A stretch of 64,000 nt of DNA from Rhyzopertha dominica (lineage: Eukaryota > Arthropoda > Insecta > Coleoptera > Bostrichidae): assembly GCA_025024175.1 (NCBI GenBank), contig QCXZ01000086.1, forward strand, positions 26,130,245 to 26,194,244. The letters run 5' to 3'. Position numbers and translations under genes: made by a program. How positions within the stretch are numbered: position 1 is the first letter of the stretch; each line of letters begins with the position of its first letter. The notes under the pieces are model-generated. The model did not search any database. It was not told the origin of the DNA and saw only the letters and a program-made list of their open reading frames with translations. Shown one piece after another: positions 1 through 11,560 of the stretch.

Positions 1-295
1 CCCGGAGTTTTCCCTTTTTTTTTAAATCCAAATTCGAGCGCATTTAAGATGCGCACTCGGGGGGCGGAGTCGGTCGAAATTGTCACTGCAGCGGCGACAG
101 TCACTTGTCCCCATGGATGCGCGTGCGCGCCGCAACGGGGACCATAGGCCGCCGCGACGCTGTGACACGCCCGGCGTCCAAGCGACCCTTGACCCCTTAG
201 TGCCCTGTGTCAGTGACTGTCGGTCACAGGTTCGGCAAACAAGTATGCGTACCGCTCAGTAATGCAGTTCTCGTCAGGAGATTCGATCAAGAATG
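1..295 (+). promoter_or_regulatory. CpG-rich segment ending in a strong splice donor; candidate promoter / first exon
   Basis: The first 250 bases are far richer in G+C and CpG than what follows (for example GCGCGTGCGCGCCGC near 118-132), which in an AT-rich insect genome is typical of a promoter-proximal or exonic segment. At 291-301 the sequence GAATG/GTGAGT is a near-consensus 5' splice donor, so an exon could end at 295. An ATG occupies 293-295, the last three exon bases; another ATG at 262 reads 11 codons plus one base into the same donor. The basonuclin exons downstream follow on the same strand. That this is their first exon or promoter is inference. It could also be the end of another gene lying upstream of the window. 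Confidence 0.35.
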
Positions 296-300
296 GTGAG

Positions 301-1732
301 TGTGCATTAGGTAAACCGAGCGGCATTCGCCAATTTTATTAATCATTACGCCCATACACCGTACAACTAATTACATGCAATAAAGCGATACTGGGACCTA
401 AGTATGCACTTAAAGAACGATTTTCCAAATGACCCACAGAGAATTATCACATGTTTACACGAATAAATCAATCGGAGAGGATACAAGATAGTCGAAATAC
501 GTACAAAAACATAGGCGATTGTCGCTTAAAAATTTGCGTGTTGTGACTGTAGCATTCGAACGCGTACTGGCAACGGGAAAGTTGTAATCCTGACTTTGTT
601 TACTCAATACGGACGTTTATCACTCGGCAACATTTTATGAATGATTTTTAAGCACACTAATAGATACAGTTCCACTTATCGCACATCTGTGCGAAACTCA
701 AGGATAACCTCTTAACATTGGGGATGCTGGAACTAGTGGACTCTGCATTTATAAATAATTATGCCATCCCGTGTGCCCCACATAAATTTAACCCGTCCGT
801 TGCGACATGCATAAACAATGTAGGTACCTGACTATGAATTTTACACTTCTGAAAGACCTTTTGCTTTCAGGAGAAGGTGAAAACAGAAATTCGACGGCAC
901 CCAGTCAGAGAGAGAGAGTAGCGACAGAAATGAACGTCGCCACAGTCTTACCAATCGCCGACCGACAGTTCATGACAACCACATCTACCGGATTGATAGA
1001 AATTGTGAGTTGTTGTTCACTATGAACCTCCCCCCTTCATGTTGTCTAGAGTTAGTGGTATGGCCGTCTCTCTCTGAGGTCCTTATCAGAAGTGGGATTA
1101 AGAATTCGCGGTTTCGTCGACGCCTTCTTTTCGTTCGTTCTGTCACCGATAATTCCACGGAGGGAGGGTGTTAATTGTTTTCGCTGTGGAAGCGGATTTC
1201 ATTAATAAAAACCGTACGTGTACCCGCCCGGAGCAGCTTTTGTCTAACGTTACCATTAATTTCTTCCCGACTGTTAATGCACGAGAGTGCGTGCCCGATG
1301 CGAATACCTCATGCATTAACGGTACCGTCCTCCTGTTCGCTGAACTTTCTTCGCGGCTAAGTGCCCCGGTAATTACTCCGCGAATGTCTTTTACACCTAA
1401 TTAAAGAATCTAATGGCAAAATTGAAGAATTTCGTTTTTTCCGCGGCCGAACATCCTCGGCAGACGCCGACGTGGTGATCCTGGCCGGCCGTAGGGGGGG
1501 AGGGCAGGCGGCCTGGGTTAGTACACCAGCTCACCACTGTGGCGGCCGCCGTAGCACGCCGTTTTCTCGTCCACGAATCAATCATACGAAAAACAGCGCC
1601 AAGCATGTGTTTGAATGCGGACAACGCGGTGATGCTGTGAACGCGCGGTGAAGACGATGTTGTGATTATAACGTTGGTCCTTCGGACGCGCGGATGTGAT
1701 TGTTTCGTCTCACGACACCCACCCCGCTTCCG
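301..1732 (+). other. Leader region before coding exon 1; candidate untranslated exon 871-1004
   Basis: No recognisable protein lies here. A possible exon at 871-1004 has a good acceptor (CCTTTTGCTTTCAG, ending at 870) and a donor-like ATT/GTGAGT at 1004/1005, and contains a (GA)6 tract at about 907-919 of the kind bound by GAGA factor in insects. A CT-rich tract lies at about 1065-1077. From about 1430 the sequence becomes GC-richer and may be 5' untranslated leader continuous with exon 1. In the exon-1 reading frame a stop (TGA, 1697-1699) lies upstream of the first ATG at 1733. Confidence 0.3.
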
Positions 1733-1873
1733 ATGCTTTTGATGTCTAACGGCGGGGGTAGCACGACGCAGGGCCCACGTGGAGGGCCCCCGCAGCACCT
1801 GGAGCTCACGCCCGATCGGTACCTGCTACCCAACTTCATGGGCGCACACCCCATACTGAGGCCGCCTCTCAAC
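1733..1873 (+). CDS. Basonuclin-like zinc-finger gene, coding exon 1 (N-terminus)
   Basis: This 47-codon open segment starts at ATG 1733 and ends at a consensus donor, CTCAAC/GTAAGT, after 1873, in phase 0. An in-frame TGA at 1697 precedes the start; a second Met lies at codon 4 (1742). Neither ATG has a good Kozak context (C or T at -3). The peptide is Gly/Pro-rich at first (NGGGSTTQGPRGGPP) and then reads HLELTPDRYLLPNFMGAHP, which looks like constrained protein sequence. Base composition is much richer in G+C than the flanks. Assignment to the basonuclin gene rests on strand, phase 0 compatible with exon 2, and lack of any other gene between; I do not recognise the peptide itself as a named domain. 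It could be an alternative N-terminal exon or belong to another transcript. Confidence 0.6.
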
Positions 1874-3960
1874 GTAAGTCCATCGAAGAGTGACACAGAC
1901 GCGCCGCCGTTTTAAAACATATTTCTGTCATAGCTGTTGATTTAAAAGGAATGATGATGGTAATAGGTATAGTAATTGCGTGATATGTGACGGAAACGTC
2001 GGCGACGACAATACCTTAAACACTAATAATTGATTGAAGTGGATTCGCTCAAATGCGATCGTTCACGCTATCCGAGACTTTTCTATCGTGTTTAAGGGGT
2101 AGCGGGACAAAAGGCAGGTTGTCTATCAGGAGACCCGATGCACGCTCTATCGCATGTCAATTTTCCAGAAATCGTTCGCTTGTCAACATATCACGCCGTC
2201 TGTCGTCCTTTAAGCCTATTAAGGAACGATGATCACCAGGAGATTCACGTAATATTTGTCACGAAACCTTTCCATGCTAATTGGTTGTCAGACATGTGTC
2301 GAGGAGTGCCAAGGGGTAGGCACCCACCGCAAGTTTTCCTGTGTGCGCGACTGTCACATGTTCCCCGGTAATTGGTCCAGTTATTCCTTTGTTTCGGACA
2401 ACGAACATGCGATTATACTGCGGAATACACGTTTATTACATTATTACGCGGTTTAAAGGAAATTCACTTGCGGTTCACTTGTAGCCGACCATCTGCAAAA
2501 TTGATCGGCTCTCCTTTTCCATTGACACGTATTTCATTTTTTGGCACGTGTTGGTGGAAGAGCCATACTGACGTCCCCTATACACAACCGTATTCGTTAC
2601 TTTAATGATGCTGCGGTATGATGTATAATAAAACGATATTTAACTGCCACCATAAAACAGTTCGCAATTACATCCTAGTTCATAAATTAAAATTATCCCG
2701 GCATTAACTATATATTTTAGTGAGAGTGCAATTCTTCAAAACAAAAGGGATTATGATGTACCTGAGTATGAGACGATGTTGGACGTCTCGGCGCCGTTAC
2801 CTAACAGGAGGTATGACGAAACTTGCTTTCCCATACTTTACACCATCTGATAAGACCACGAAAACAATTAAATAATCAGCATTTCATAAGACAATAAATT
2901 CATCCATCATAGACGACAGACCGTCTTATTTTAGGAGGCGCTTTTGACCATATGTTACCATGTGTTCGAGGAAATTGTCCACGATTTCGATAACGACTCC
3001 AATTTCCTCCCCTGGCGTGTTATTAAAAACCGTAACGTAGATATCGATCGGTTTATAACCTTTTGGGTCTTGTATCACAAACTACTAAGTCATAATTGAT
3101 CAAAACACGCAGGCGGGTCCTGAATGGCATAACCGTACCTCAGGTCAGGTATAGACCGAATTCTGTGTTCCATATCTATAATAATTTATTATCCTCAGTA
3201 TTTATATACAATATGGTCTGGCCTTCCCTGCACCTGGCCCTTTGGGCTCTCAGTTCATTCGATTCACTTCGATTATACCTTCCCGTACTTTACTTATACG
3301 CAATTTGTGCCTGTCTAAAATGGATACGAAATGTAGCGTGTCGAAAATTGATAAAACGAGGATGCAAGTCCATTTGCAAAGGCCCTAAGATTATGCAAAG
3401 CCGCTATGATGCCATCATTAAATATAATATGTCACATGTCACACACAAGTACACCAAACAAGGTCAAGCTGATAACGAGCATTCCTAATGTACAAAACCA
3501 ATAAATCAGTGTTACTCTTCGACAAAAATCCGTCTCAAAATAGCAGTATCGTCGAGACGGCGATGGCAAAAAGCGGTTGTTTTCCGCGTTTGATCTCGGA
3601 GATTTTCCCGAAAAATATACCAGCGATGTTTACATTCGTTCCTGATAAATATGCAAATGGGACTTTTAATTCACGGTTTGGGCGAGACGCCTCCCACGGT
3701 CCGTTATAAATATACTTAAATAAACTATTTCAGGTAGCACTTCTTCGTACAACAATGCCCACCTTCAGCGGTCGCGTTTATTTAAATACACATACACACC
3801 CTATGCTAATCGTTAGCAACCTAACGACTGTAGCATTATACGCCGTGCGCTGATGCGTGTGATGCTGCTTTGACGGCTGTGGACCGTGTTCCGACGGCAA
3901 CAATTTTGCTCGGATGCTCCGATAAGAGATTTTTTCCTTTAAATTTGACCACATTTTCAA
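1874..3960. other. Intron 1, proximal part; no gene seen
   Basis: The sequence is base-balanced with few long homopolymers to about 3700 and shows no recognisable protein on either strand. Open frames of up to 130 codons (3096-3488 +) have no family resemblance and no splice support. Candidate regulatory DNA next to exon 1, judged by texture only. Confidence 0.3.
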
Positions 3961-5740
3961 CCAAATTCTTCGTTTTAGGGACTCAGATTGGGTGTATACA
4001 AGAATGTTCCCAGTACATTTTCAAAATTAAAATTTTGATTATTTAATCGACATGTATATATTAACAGTTTTGTAGAAAAACTACACCCGCTATTTATAAT
4101 ACAGTTAATTCTGTTAAAATTACCGTGCCTGTGCTTTTTTATTGTTATAAACCTTTAAAATAAGCGATGTTGTGGAATAGTGTAGACGCCATAATGTAAT
4201 ATCCTTTACAACAGCTAAATTAGCACAAAAGCAATAATCTTTTCTTACAATATACAATAAAACACATTTGTCTGTTCGAAACACGCTATATTTTCAACTT
4301 TTGCTCAATATTTAATCTTCAATGCCAGTTTGTTTAACTTTTTTTAGGATTGATAACGTTTAATTCCGCATAGCATAATTTAGAATGGTTTCATTGTCAT
4401 TTTCCTTCTACATCTCAAATAAATAGGGCGGCATTTTTTAATAAAAATACCAAAATTTACCTAGTGGTCTATAAACTACAACAATAGTTAAGTTTAGATA
4501 AACAGATTCAATGGCACATATTTTTAATGCTTCCTTCTATTCTTAGCTCTTCTATTACAAATGGTTGTACAAATATTGCACCACCACCATATTTTGTTTC
4601 AGATTTGCAATAACACGAAATAAGTACATAGTTATGGCTTGACTGGCTGACGTCAAAATGAAAGCAAACAGACTTTACCTCAAACAAAAAGTAGCCTACA
4701 ACAAAGATTTTACTGAACAAACAGTTTAACATGGGGCAACTAAAATCACACACATCACTCAAAATTGTTAAATTCTAATCATTTAAAATTTTGTATATTT
4801 CCAAAATAATTTAGTTTTGAAGATTTGTAATGTAATGAATTGAAATTGTCTAGCGTGGCAGTGTGTTTATTTAACATTAAATGGTCAGCTAACGAAGAAT
4901 TTGTTGTAACAATATCAAAATTTTGATATTCTTAAAATTGTTTAAGATGGTGTAATTACTACATAAAAAGTTATACTCCTGAATGATTTAAAACTGGAAC
5001 TTTGTCTTTATTACGTACAAAGAGAGAAAACGCACTGTCTACCGTAAAACAAGGAAAATAATTTATACAGACTTACTGAAGCTGGACCAGTAAACCTGAA
5101 GTAAGGTACAAAATTGTAGCTTCCTTATGGATGGTGTTAAGAGAAAACTTTTTTTTTATTACAATTTCTATATTCAGTTACTCGAAAGCAATTGACAGAA
5201 TTACACTAAGTTCTTTTTCAACAGCATTTAATGAAATAGGAATTTTGAAGTCTGTGAAAAAGGTAACGAAAAATGACTAATTTGTAATTTGTAATATAGG
5301 GGTGAGAAAAAAAGAAGAAATATAATATTATCTGTGCATGTTGATTTTATGATATGATAATAAGTGAGGAGAAGATTTGGTACATAAAATTAATATATTT
5401 AAAAAGGAAACTTGATTATTATCATATTATTAATTTCTGTTTCGTAACTGGAATTTATTGAAGTACGTAGAGAGTTTATAAATGTGAGAAAATTATTTAG
5501 ATTATGATGATTTCCTTTAAAAAGACAGAAAAAGTCATCTACATAACGTTACTAATATTTTACAACGGAATTTATCTAATTTTCTAAATCGAGATTCTCG
5601 ATTCGAGATCGAGAACTGATTTTTACGTTTTTTTTTGAGATGCAAAATCTTCTCTCGTCTCATCTCGCGATAATACTAGAGATATCGGTTACCCAGATTA
5701 AGTACTGATAGCGTTCGAATTGATAAAACCTTATTCCCAT
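3961..5740. other. AT-rich intronic DNA; nothing recognised apart from one dyad
   Basis: A+T rises sharply from about 4000, with many A/T runs and no identifiable transposon protein. At 5595-5615 TTCTCGAT and ATCGAGAA form 8-bp inverted arms around a 5-base spacer. I see nothing else. Confidence 0.4.
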
Positions 5741-6860
5741 TAATCCTTGTATAATCGAAGGAAGTGGAGGGCGCAAATTTTTCAATCACGACTGTCTGTG
5801 CACGTGCGAACCAGCCAACCTGTCGGAGTGTTATATTCATAAAATTCGGAATAAAATTAATGTTGTATAATTTAAACCGTATGAATATTTATTAGCAATT
5901 ATGTTTATAACCTTGTTATCACATTTTCTGTTACGTTTAACCGAAAACGTTTTATTAATGTGCTTCGTACAGATCGAATATGTATCATAGATGGAAATGA
6001 ACCGGTTCTTTTTGGCAGGTCTTTAACAATCGGTACCCTTTCATTTTGTCACAGGATGCGGTGACACGCAACCGGGGAGGGATCACTGTGAAATCTTATA
6101 GCCAGAGCGAACAAAAGCAAGTACGGATGAGTAGAGCACATCGTTCGGCAGTTGTTTAACTGAATTATTGATCAAATATGGCGGACTTCCCACCCCACGG
6201 TCTCTATTAACCCTTTACGTCGAGGGGCTACATAATTATGTACGTACCCCCGTATTAGGTCCTTAGACCTAACTGGCTCATTATTCTCATGCGAGCGTTG
6301 TACTGTCGCCCTTTTTCGAAATGTCCCAAACGAGTTTTCGACCAGCTATATGGGGGACATCACGATCTGACCTATCTTGCCCGCTCGCCCCTTGTCAGAT
6401 GTCAAAACTCCAACCCTCCTACGTACGAAATAATGAACCCTTTAGCCATTATCTTCGCATATGCTGGATTTTGCGGGGGTAAAAAATGCCCGCTCGCAAA
6501 CTGCGACCCCGTCTGCCATCGCGTTATTTGGGTTTCGGTTTAATAATTGATCGGAAACATAAATATTTGTGAGTGATATGACGCGCGGCTCTCTCCCGTC
6601 TGTAAAGGGGTGCCGATGCAATAATCGATATAATGATAGTGATAACTGGGTTCTTCCCTCGTATAGAGTCGTAAAGGTCTGGAGGTAGCCGCTGCAAAGA
6701 CAACAGTCTTTCAGCGACGATGTTTGTCCAGCTTAATAGTTCGACAATTGAAGGCAGAAAAACTGGTATTAAGGTTAGTAAGAGCCGCGCGTTAACGACA
6801 AAAATCAACACTGGAAATGTTCAGGCGCCACTCTACCTCCCAAACAATCGGATCATCTTT
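5741..6860. promoter_or_regulatory. Balanced-composition island in intron 1; candidate enhancer
   Basis: Composition shifts abruptly from AT-rich to balanced and no coding frame is recognised. The island contains a 12-bp perfect palindrome ACATAATTATGT at 6230-6241 (homeodomain-type TAATTA core) and, 14 bp on, the inverted repeat TTAGGTC-CTTA-GACCTAA (6255-6272), resembling two nuclear-receptor half sites. Regulatory function is inference; conservation in related insects would decide. Confidence 0.35.
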
Positions 6861-7189
6861 GGGTAAACAAATTTACCTATTTAGGGACAAATAAATCTAT
6901 GTACTTACACCAGAAACCAAGCTTGAGACGCTTGTGCAAGCACATTATGCCGCATTCGTTCGAAACAGACAAATTCAAACAGTTCTTTCATATACCCATC
7001 AACTTGACGAAAACCAGACCATGACTATCAAGTTTTCTCTGTATTCAGTCACATTTCAGTGTAATAATAATACTATGAATCATATAGGTTTTACAACGTC
7101 AAAAACAATTGTAATTATATTTATAAAAATATTAAAACAATACATTTGGACATCCAAGAACACACTAAAAGACATCTATTCCTCTTGAG

Positions 7190-7620
7190 CTGGAAATACT
7201 ATACCTTCTAAAGCTCTCGCAACTTGATTTTCGCTTACCACAGAAAATGAAAATAGTTGTATTGTTAGCATGTGATCAGGAATACGAAAAGCTTCCTTTT
7301 TATAATATTAAGATTTCGTATATATTCTTCCATAAAATCTTCTTGTTCGTGCCACTCAGATAATGTTCATAGTGAGTAAGCTTTTCTTTCTGCTTTAACC
7401 GTATTTGTAGTAAGATTACGCAACTGTTTATAATAGGCCCAGTTAGAAGCTAATTTCGACTGTATAAACCGTTTCAGCACCTGGTCTCTTAGCTTCATCA
7501 TCAGCTTTAGATTGTCCATTAATTATAGTACTACTGCATTACCATTCAAGTTGGACAGGCGCACTTTCTTATTTATGTCACCATTGTCACACAGTTCGTG
7601 CCAGAAAATAGTAGGGAGAT
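7190..7620 (-). pseudogene. Jockey/CR1-like LINE remnant, linker between endonuclease and reverse transcriptase
   Basis: Reading the minus strand, about 7362-7510 gives an uninterrupted stretch including LKLMMKLRDQVLKRF, then NWAYYKQLRNLTT and VKAERKAYS. This is the pattern found after the endonuclease domain in jockey/CR1 ORF2 proteins (I..LI..RD..Y+++K...W..YK.LRN.V...I+..K+.Y). A stop follows, and neither the endonuclease nor the reverse transcriptase core is visible on either side. Short and decayed; the clade is not settled. Confidence 0.6.
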
Positions 7621-8199
7621 CGGCGATTTGTAAATCGTTATTTACTGAGTAGGTACTCTTTCTTTGTGTGGCTAAATGGGTGAAAACGAGTAGTATTGGG
7701 ACGAGGTTAGTGTGGTTTGCAACATTTTGAAAACGATAGAATATTTCTTATATGAGGTGTTTTCAGAATCGTTGAAGATTTCATGACATTAAATAAATAT
7801 ATTTGTTGATCTCCCGTGGACACTTCTCGTGAGAAGTATAACATTTGATAATAAATAGTTTTGCAATCTTCATTTCTTTAAGAACATGATATAGTTGCCA
7901 TAGACGGAAATTAGAACACTCGGTATAGAAATTACGTATGTAAATATGGTACTAACATCAAAAGACATAAGAAAGAAAAGCTTCTTTCGCATTATCTTTA
8001 TTTTTAAAGAATGGGCAGAATGTTTTGTGTTGGCTTAAGCTTTCACGGCCAGCGTTCTGTCTCCAGAAATTTCTACTACTGTGATGAGCATCTTCAGTGC
8101 GTGAGGTGGAGGACGTAACCAGAAGAAGAAAACCGACCACGACCATCCAATCCAGAATCTTCACATCATCAAACCAAAATCAAAGAGATGCAATTATCA
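7621..8199. other. Intronic DNA without recognised feature
   Basis: AT-rich, with no coding resemblance on either strand and no terminal repeats noticed. Part may belong to the LINE remnant on its 3' side. Confidence 0.4.
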
Positions 8200-8870
8200 A
8201 TTATCAATTTCGGGTGCAGATGATTTGTCTGCACATTTACACGGCTGAATGCGTTTTGATGTGGTAAATTATGTTTCAAAACCGAACAAAAATGCAGATG
8301 TGTCCAGGGGTTTCGAGGGCCCGGTATACTTCAAAATGCGGGAGCGCTGCCCCGTCCAATTTGCATAGATTCGATGTAAAAGGCGCGCTGGGAAGGATAG
8401 GCCTATAAATAAATACCTTCAACACTTTGTAGCATGACAATTCGTCAGTGATCCCCTGCATTAACAAAATAAGCATTTGTCTAATGGAGCGAGATGTTTA
8501 TCGCGAAGAGTACATTAAGGAGATAGCACCCTGGCCTCAGTTTTAGCGCTGGGGTACAGCGCTTTGTGGCGGCGCTGGCGAATGGGCGGTGCACTCACTT
8601 CACGACACATTATGTACGGAGATTTCTATCGCAGATAGCCGCTCTAACGATAAAATGACAATTTTGTGTCATGCGACTCCACCTACCGGATAGTACCTGC
8701 GTGGAAAAATGCCCGCTTGGCCCCCAATCGGACCCTGGGGCTCCCCCGCTAATTGCAGGGCGNACCACNACAGCCGCATACAGTAATTAATTGTAGGTAT
8801 ACCCAAAATGACAACGAGCACGTTAAGCTGTATTACGAAGTTATNACNCAATAATTGACACGGACAACTG
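8200..8870. other. Balanced island with several N bases; no gene
   Basis: The segment contains GC-rich stretches (about 8300-8400 and 8530-8600, the latter rich in GGCGCTGGCG-like words) and at least four unresolved bases (8763, 8769, 8845, 8848). No protein family is recognised. Could be candidate regulatory sequence. Confidence 0.3.
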
Positions 8871-8889
8871 ATATCGACGATTAGGCAAA

Positions 8890-9770
8890 GTGAAACAAAT
8901 TGTATAGAAGACGGAGAAACGAATTATAGAGGTGTTGAAGAGGAACAACGGAACGTTATAAAAGAGGGAGAAGTAAGTGGGGATAATTCTACCAATACAT
9001 AAAAAAGGAGGCACAAAAGAATGTGGGAACTATAGAGGAATTACATTGTTAAGTGTAATAACAAAGGTTTATGAAAGACTGATCGAAGCAAGATTAAGAA
9101 GAGAAAAGCGGGTTTAGAAGGGGGCATCTATTTACGATAAAACAAATGGCTGAAAAGGTAGGCAAAGAAAAAGGAATCTGTTTAGCATTCTTGTACTTAG
9201 AGAAAGCATTTGGTAACATCCATAGAAAAGTGGTCTGGGAAAGTATGAAGAAAAGGGGTATAAATAACAAGCTCAGAAGAAGCATAGAGAGTTTATACAG
9301 TAACACAAAAAATTACGTCAGAACAAGTAACATGGAATCACGGGATTTCCAGGTAGTTGATGGATGAATGCGCATTTGCAGATGACCTGATGATCTGTAC
9401 AGAAAACGAAGAGAAGTTACAACAAAATGTAGAACTGTGGGAGAAAGAACTAACAAAACTTAAAATAGAAATTAAACAAGCTATCGAAGAAAATAAACTA
9501 AAGTGGTTCGGGCAGCTGGTGAGAATGAATGAAAAAAGGCCACCAAAACTAGTGTGGGAGGCAAAAGTACAAGGGAAGAAAAGAAGAGGAAGACCGGAGA
9601 AAACATGGAACATGACAGTGGCCGAGGCGTAGAAGAAGAGAAACCTCACCTGGGACGATGCTAGAAGGATAGCAAAGGACAGGCCTAAGTAGAAGGAAAT
9701 AGTGCAAAAGACAGTAAACAAGTTAGAGACACTGTACATCTTTACGCCCAATGGGTAAAAAAGGAAACTG
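8890..9770 (+). pseudogene. Non-LTR retrotransposon (LINE) ORF2 remnant, copy A, internally deleted
   Basis: Plus-strand frames give reverse-transcriptase blocks in order: KECGNYRGITLLSVITKVYE (about 9017-9075), then CLAFLYLEKAFGNIHRKVVW (about 9177-9240; usually FLDLEKAFDRVPR..VW), ECAFADDLMICTENEEKL (about 9365-9420; the catalytic YADD motif as FADD), and the C-terminal LKWFGQLVRMNEKRPPKLVW with KKRRGRPEKTW (about 9500-9610) and TWDDARRIAKDR (about 9650-9685). Stops and frameshifts break it. Long segments are missing between the finger/palm block and FADD, and between FADD and the C-terminal tail. The same family occurs at 31870-32465. Not functional. Confidence 0.85.
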
Positions 9771-10140
9771 TTTATATATTTATTTCAGTTTACCTGATTT
9801 TGAGATGTTAATAATATAATATTAAAAGCATCAACATTTAATAGACGAAATCTACACCCTGTGTATTAGAAAACAAGACCAGATATTTCCATTTCGTCAT
9901 ATTGTTGTTCTGTTTTATATTTACATGTTATCTGATAGACTGAATAAGCCATACGATGAATAAATACCTGCCCTTTTGATCTTATTCTAAGAATATCTAT
10001 CTACTGACTTTTGAAGCTTCACAAAACGGTCAAGTGCCAATGAAAGTCACATGTAATTCCGTACTTATCGGCAAATCGAATGCATGAAATATATTATATG
10101 GCAAATTTAAAATGAAAACTTACACCACTTATTCACTCTT
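9771..10140. other. AT-rich intronic DNA after LINE copy A
   Basis: Possibly the 3' untranslated tail of the LINE at its left end; otherwise nothing is recognised. Confidence 0.35.
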
Positions 10141-11560
10141 GAAACGAGCCTAGTGCACATTAGCACTTCTTTTATAACAGTTTTTCGTCGATTTTTTTAC
10201 CTCCTCAGTATCGCTCTTACATTAATGTTTGGACACAAACGCAAAGTGTCAACACATTTAAACCACACTGAGATGGCTGCGGGCTAGCCGCTCTAGTGTT
10301 ATAGTCCTCAACCCGTTTAAATTAATGAAACCGCAGGTTATTTATCACGACGAAATTACCGGGTCTGTTCTAGCTGGACGAGCGATCAACAACAAATAAC
10401 CTTTTGCTAAAAAAGCGGGTAAAAATTTCGTAGGGGTCCCAATTATCTGGCCGTCCACGCCATAAACGCATTTTAATTACTGGGTAGCTGCGGTGAACTA
10501 TCAAATGTATATTAGAACGCTTACGCGTTGCGAAGGCCGCGGGAATTTTATGTATAGTAGGCAGTTTTGCTTTTTGTTCGTCTGCTGCACACGATTGTAC
10601 CGGTTTGATCGCATTTACCTTCATGTTTAAATAGCCAGTCGTGATGCACAGAAGGACACATACCTGCATATCATTCAGGTTTCAAATGAAGCTTTTTTTC
10701 AGCCAGAGAAGCCCCCCGTTTTCATTGGAAAAATTCTAATGGCAAGGTGTTAAATACTTCTGAATAACTGAGTGATTATGTTGCCGTTAGAAGCAAATTA
10801 ACGCTGATGGGTAGTATCTAGTTTTTGTTGCGATTAGTTACTCATATGTGTAGTGGCTTCAGATAATATATAACATGTTTCCTCTGTACAAATAATTAAA
10901 TTATTTACTGTATTGGGATTTGAAGCTGCGCTAGCCGAAGTGTTCATTGGAATTTCACAAACCTACGGGTGGTCCGGCCCAGTTTTTTTTTCTATGTACA
11001 CTGATCAATTCACACTAAAGGAGTGTAAAGTACTGCTTCCTACGGGCCCATTATATGTTTTTACAGTTCATTTACATAACCGCATGTACCAAAAATTTCC
11101 AAGATGTTTACTGTGTCTAACTTCCACTAACGAAATGTGGAAGGNGTACGCCGAATGACAAAAAATAGTTACTCTAAATCATTATCTATTATAGTAATTC
11201 ACTGATGATCATGCTGATATAATTATTTACACAACATATAGGAGTGCTATGCAGAAACATTAAATTTCCAAATATTTTGGTTGATTGTCAGTGTGAAATT
11301 TTATTTCAGACCGCAAACGCAACAAATTCAATAGGTTGCCTGAGGTTAAGAGTTAAGATACACTCTCCGCATGACGTAATCGAACTAGGATAGGCTCCAC
11401 CCATCGACGCAAAATTAAATCATGGGTTCTTTAGTATTAATAAACAGGTAGAAATTTATATAATATGGAGGACTCATTTCACAACCGATTTCTCCCATGT
11501 CAACTGGCAACCACTGCCGCGTCATGGGAGCACATTTCTCAAAAGAAGAAACAATGAAGG
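10141..11560. other. Intron 1, balanced segments; no gene
   Basis: 10141-10690 is balanced in composition and 10700-11560 more AT-rich. Open frames of 81-99 codons show no known domain. One N lies at 11145. Confidence 0.3.

Noticed and set aside
9338..9751. 137-codon minus-strand frame
   Set aside because: Antisense shadow of the A-rich LINE copy A.
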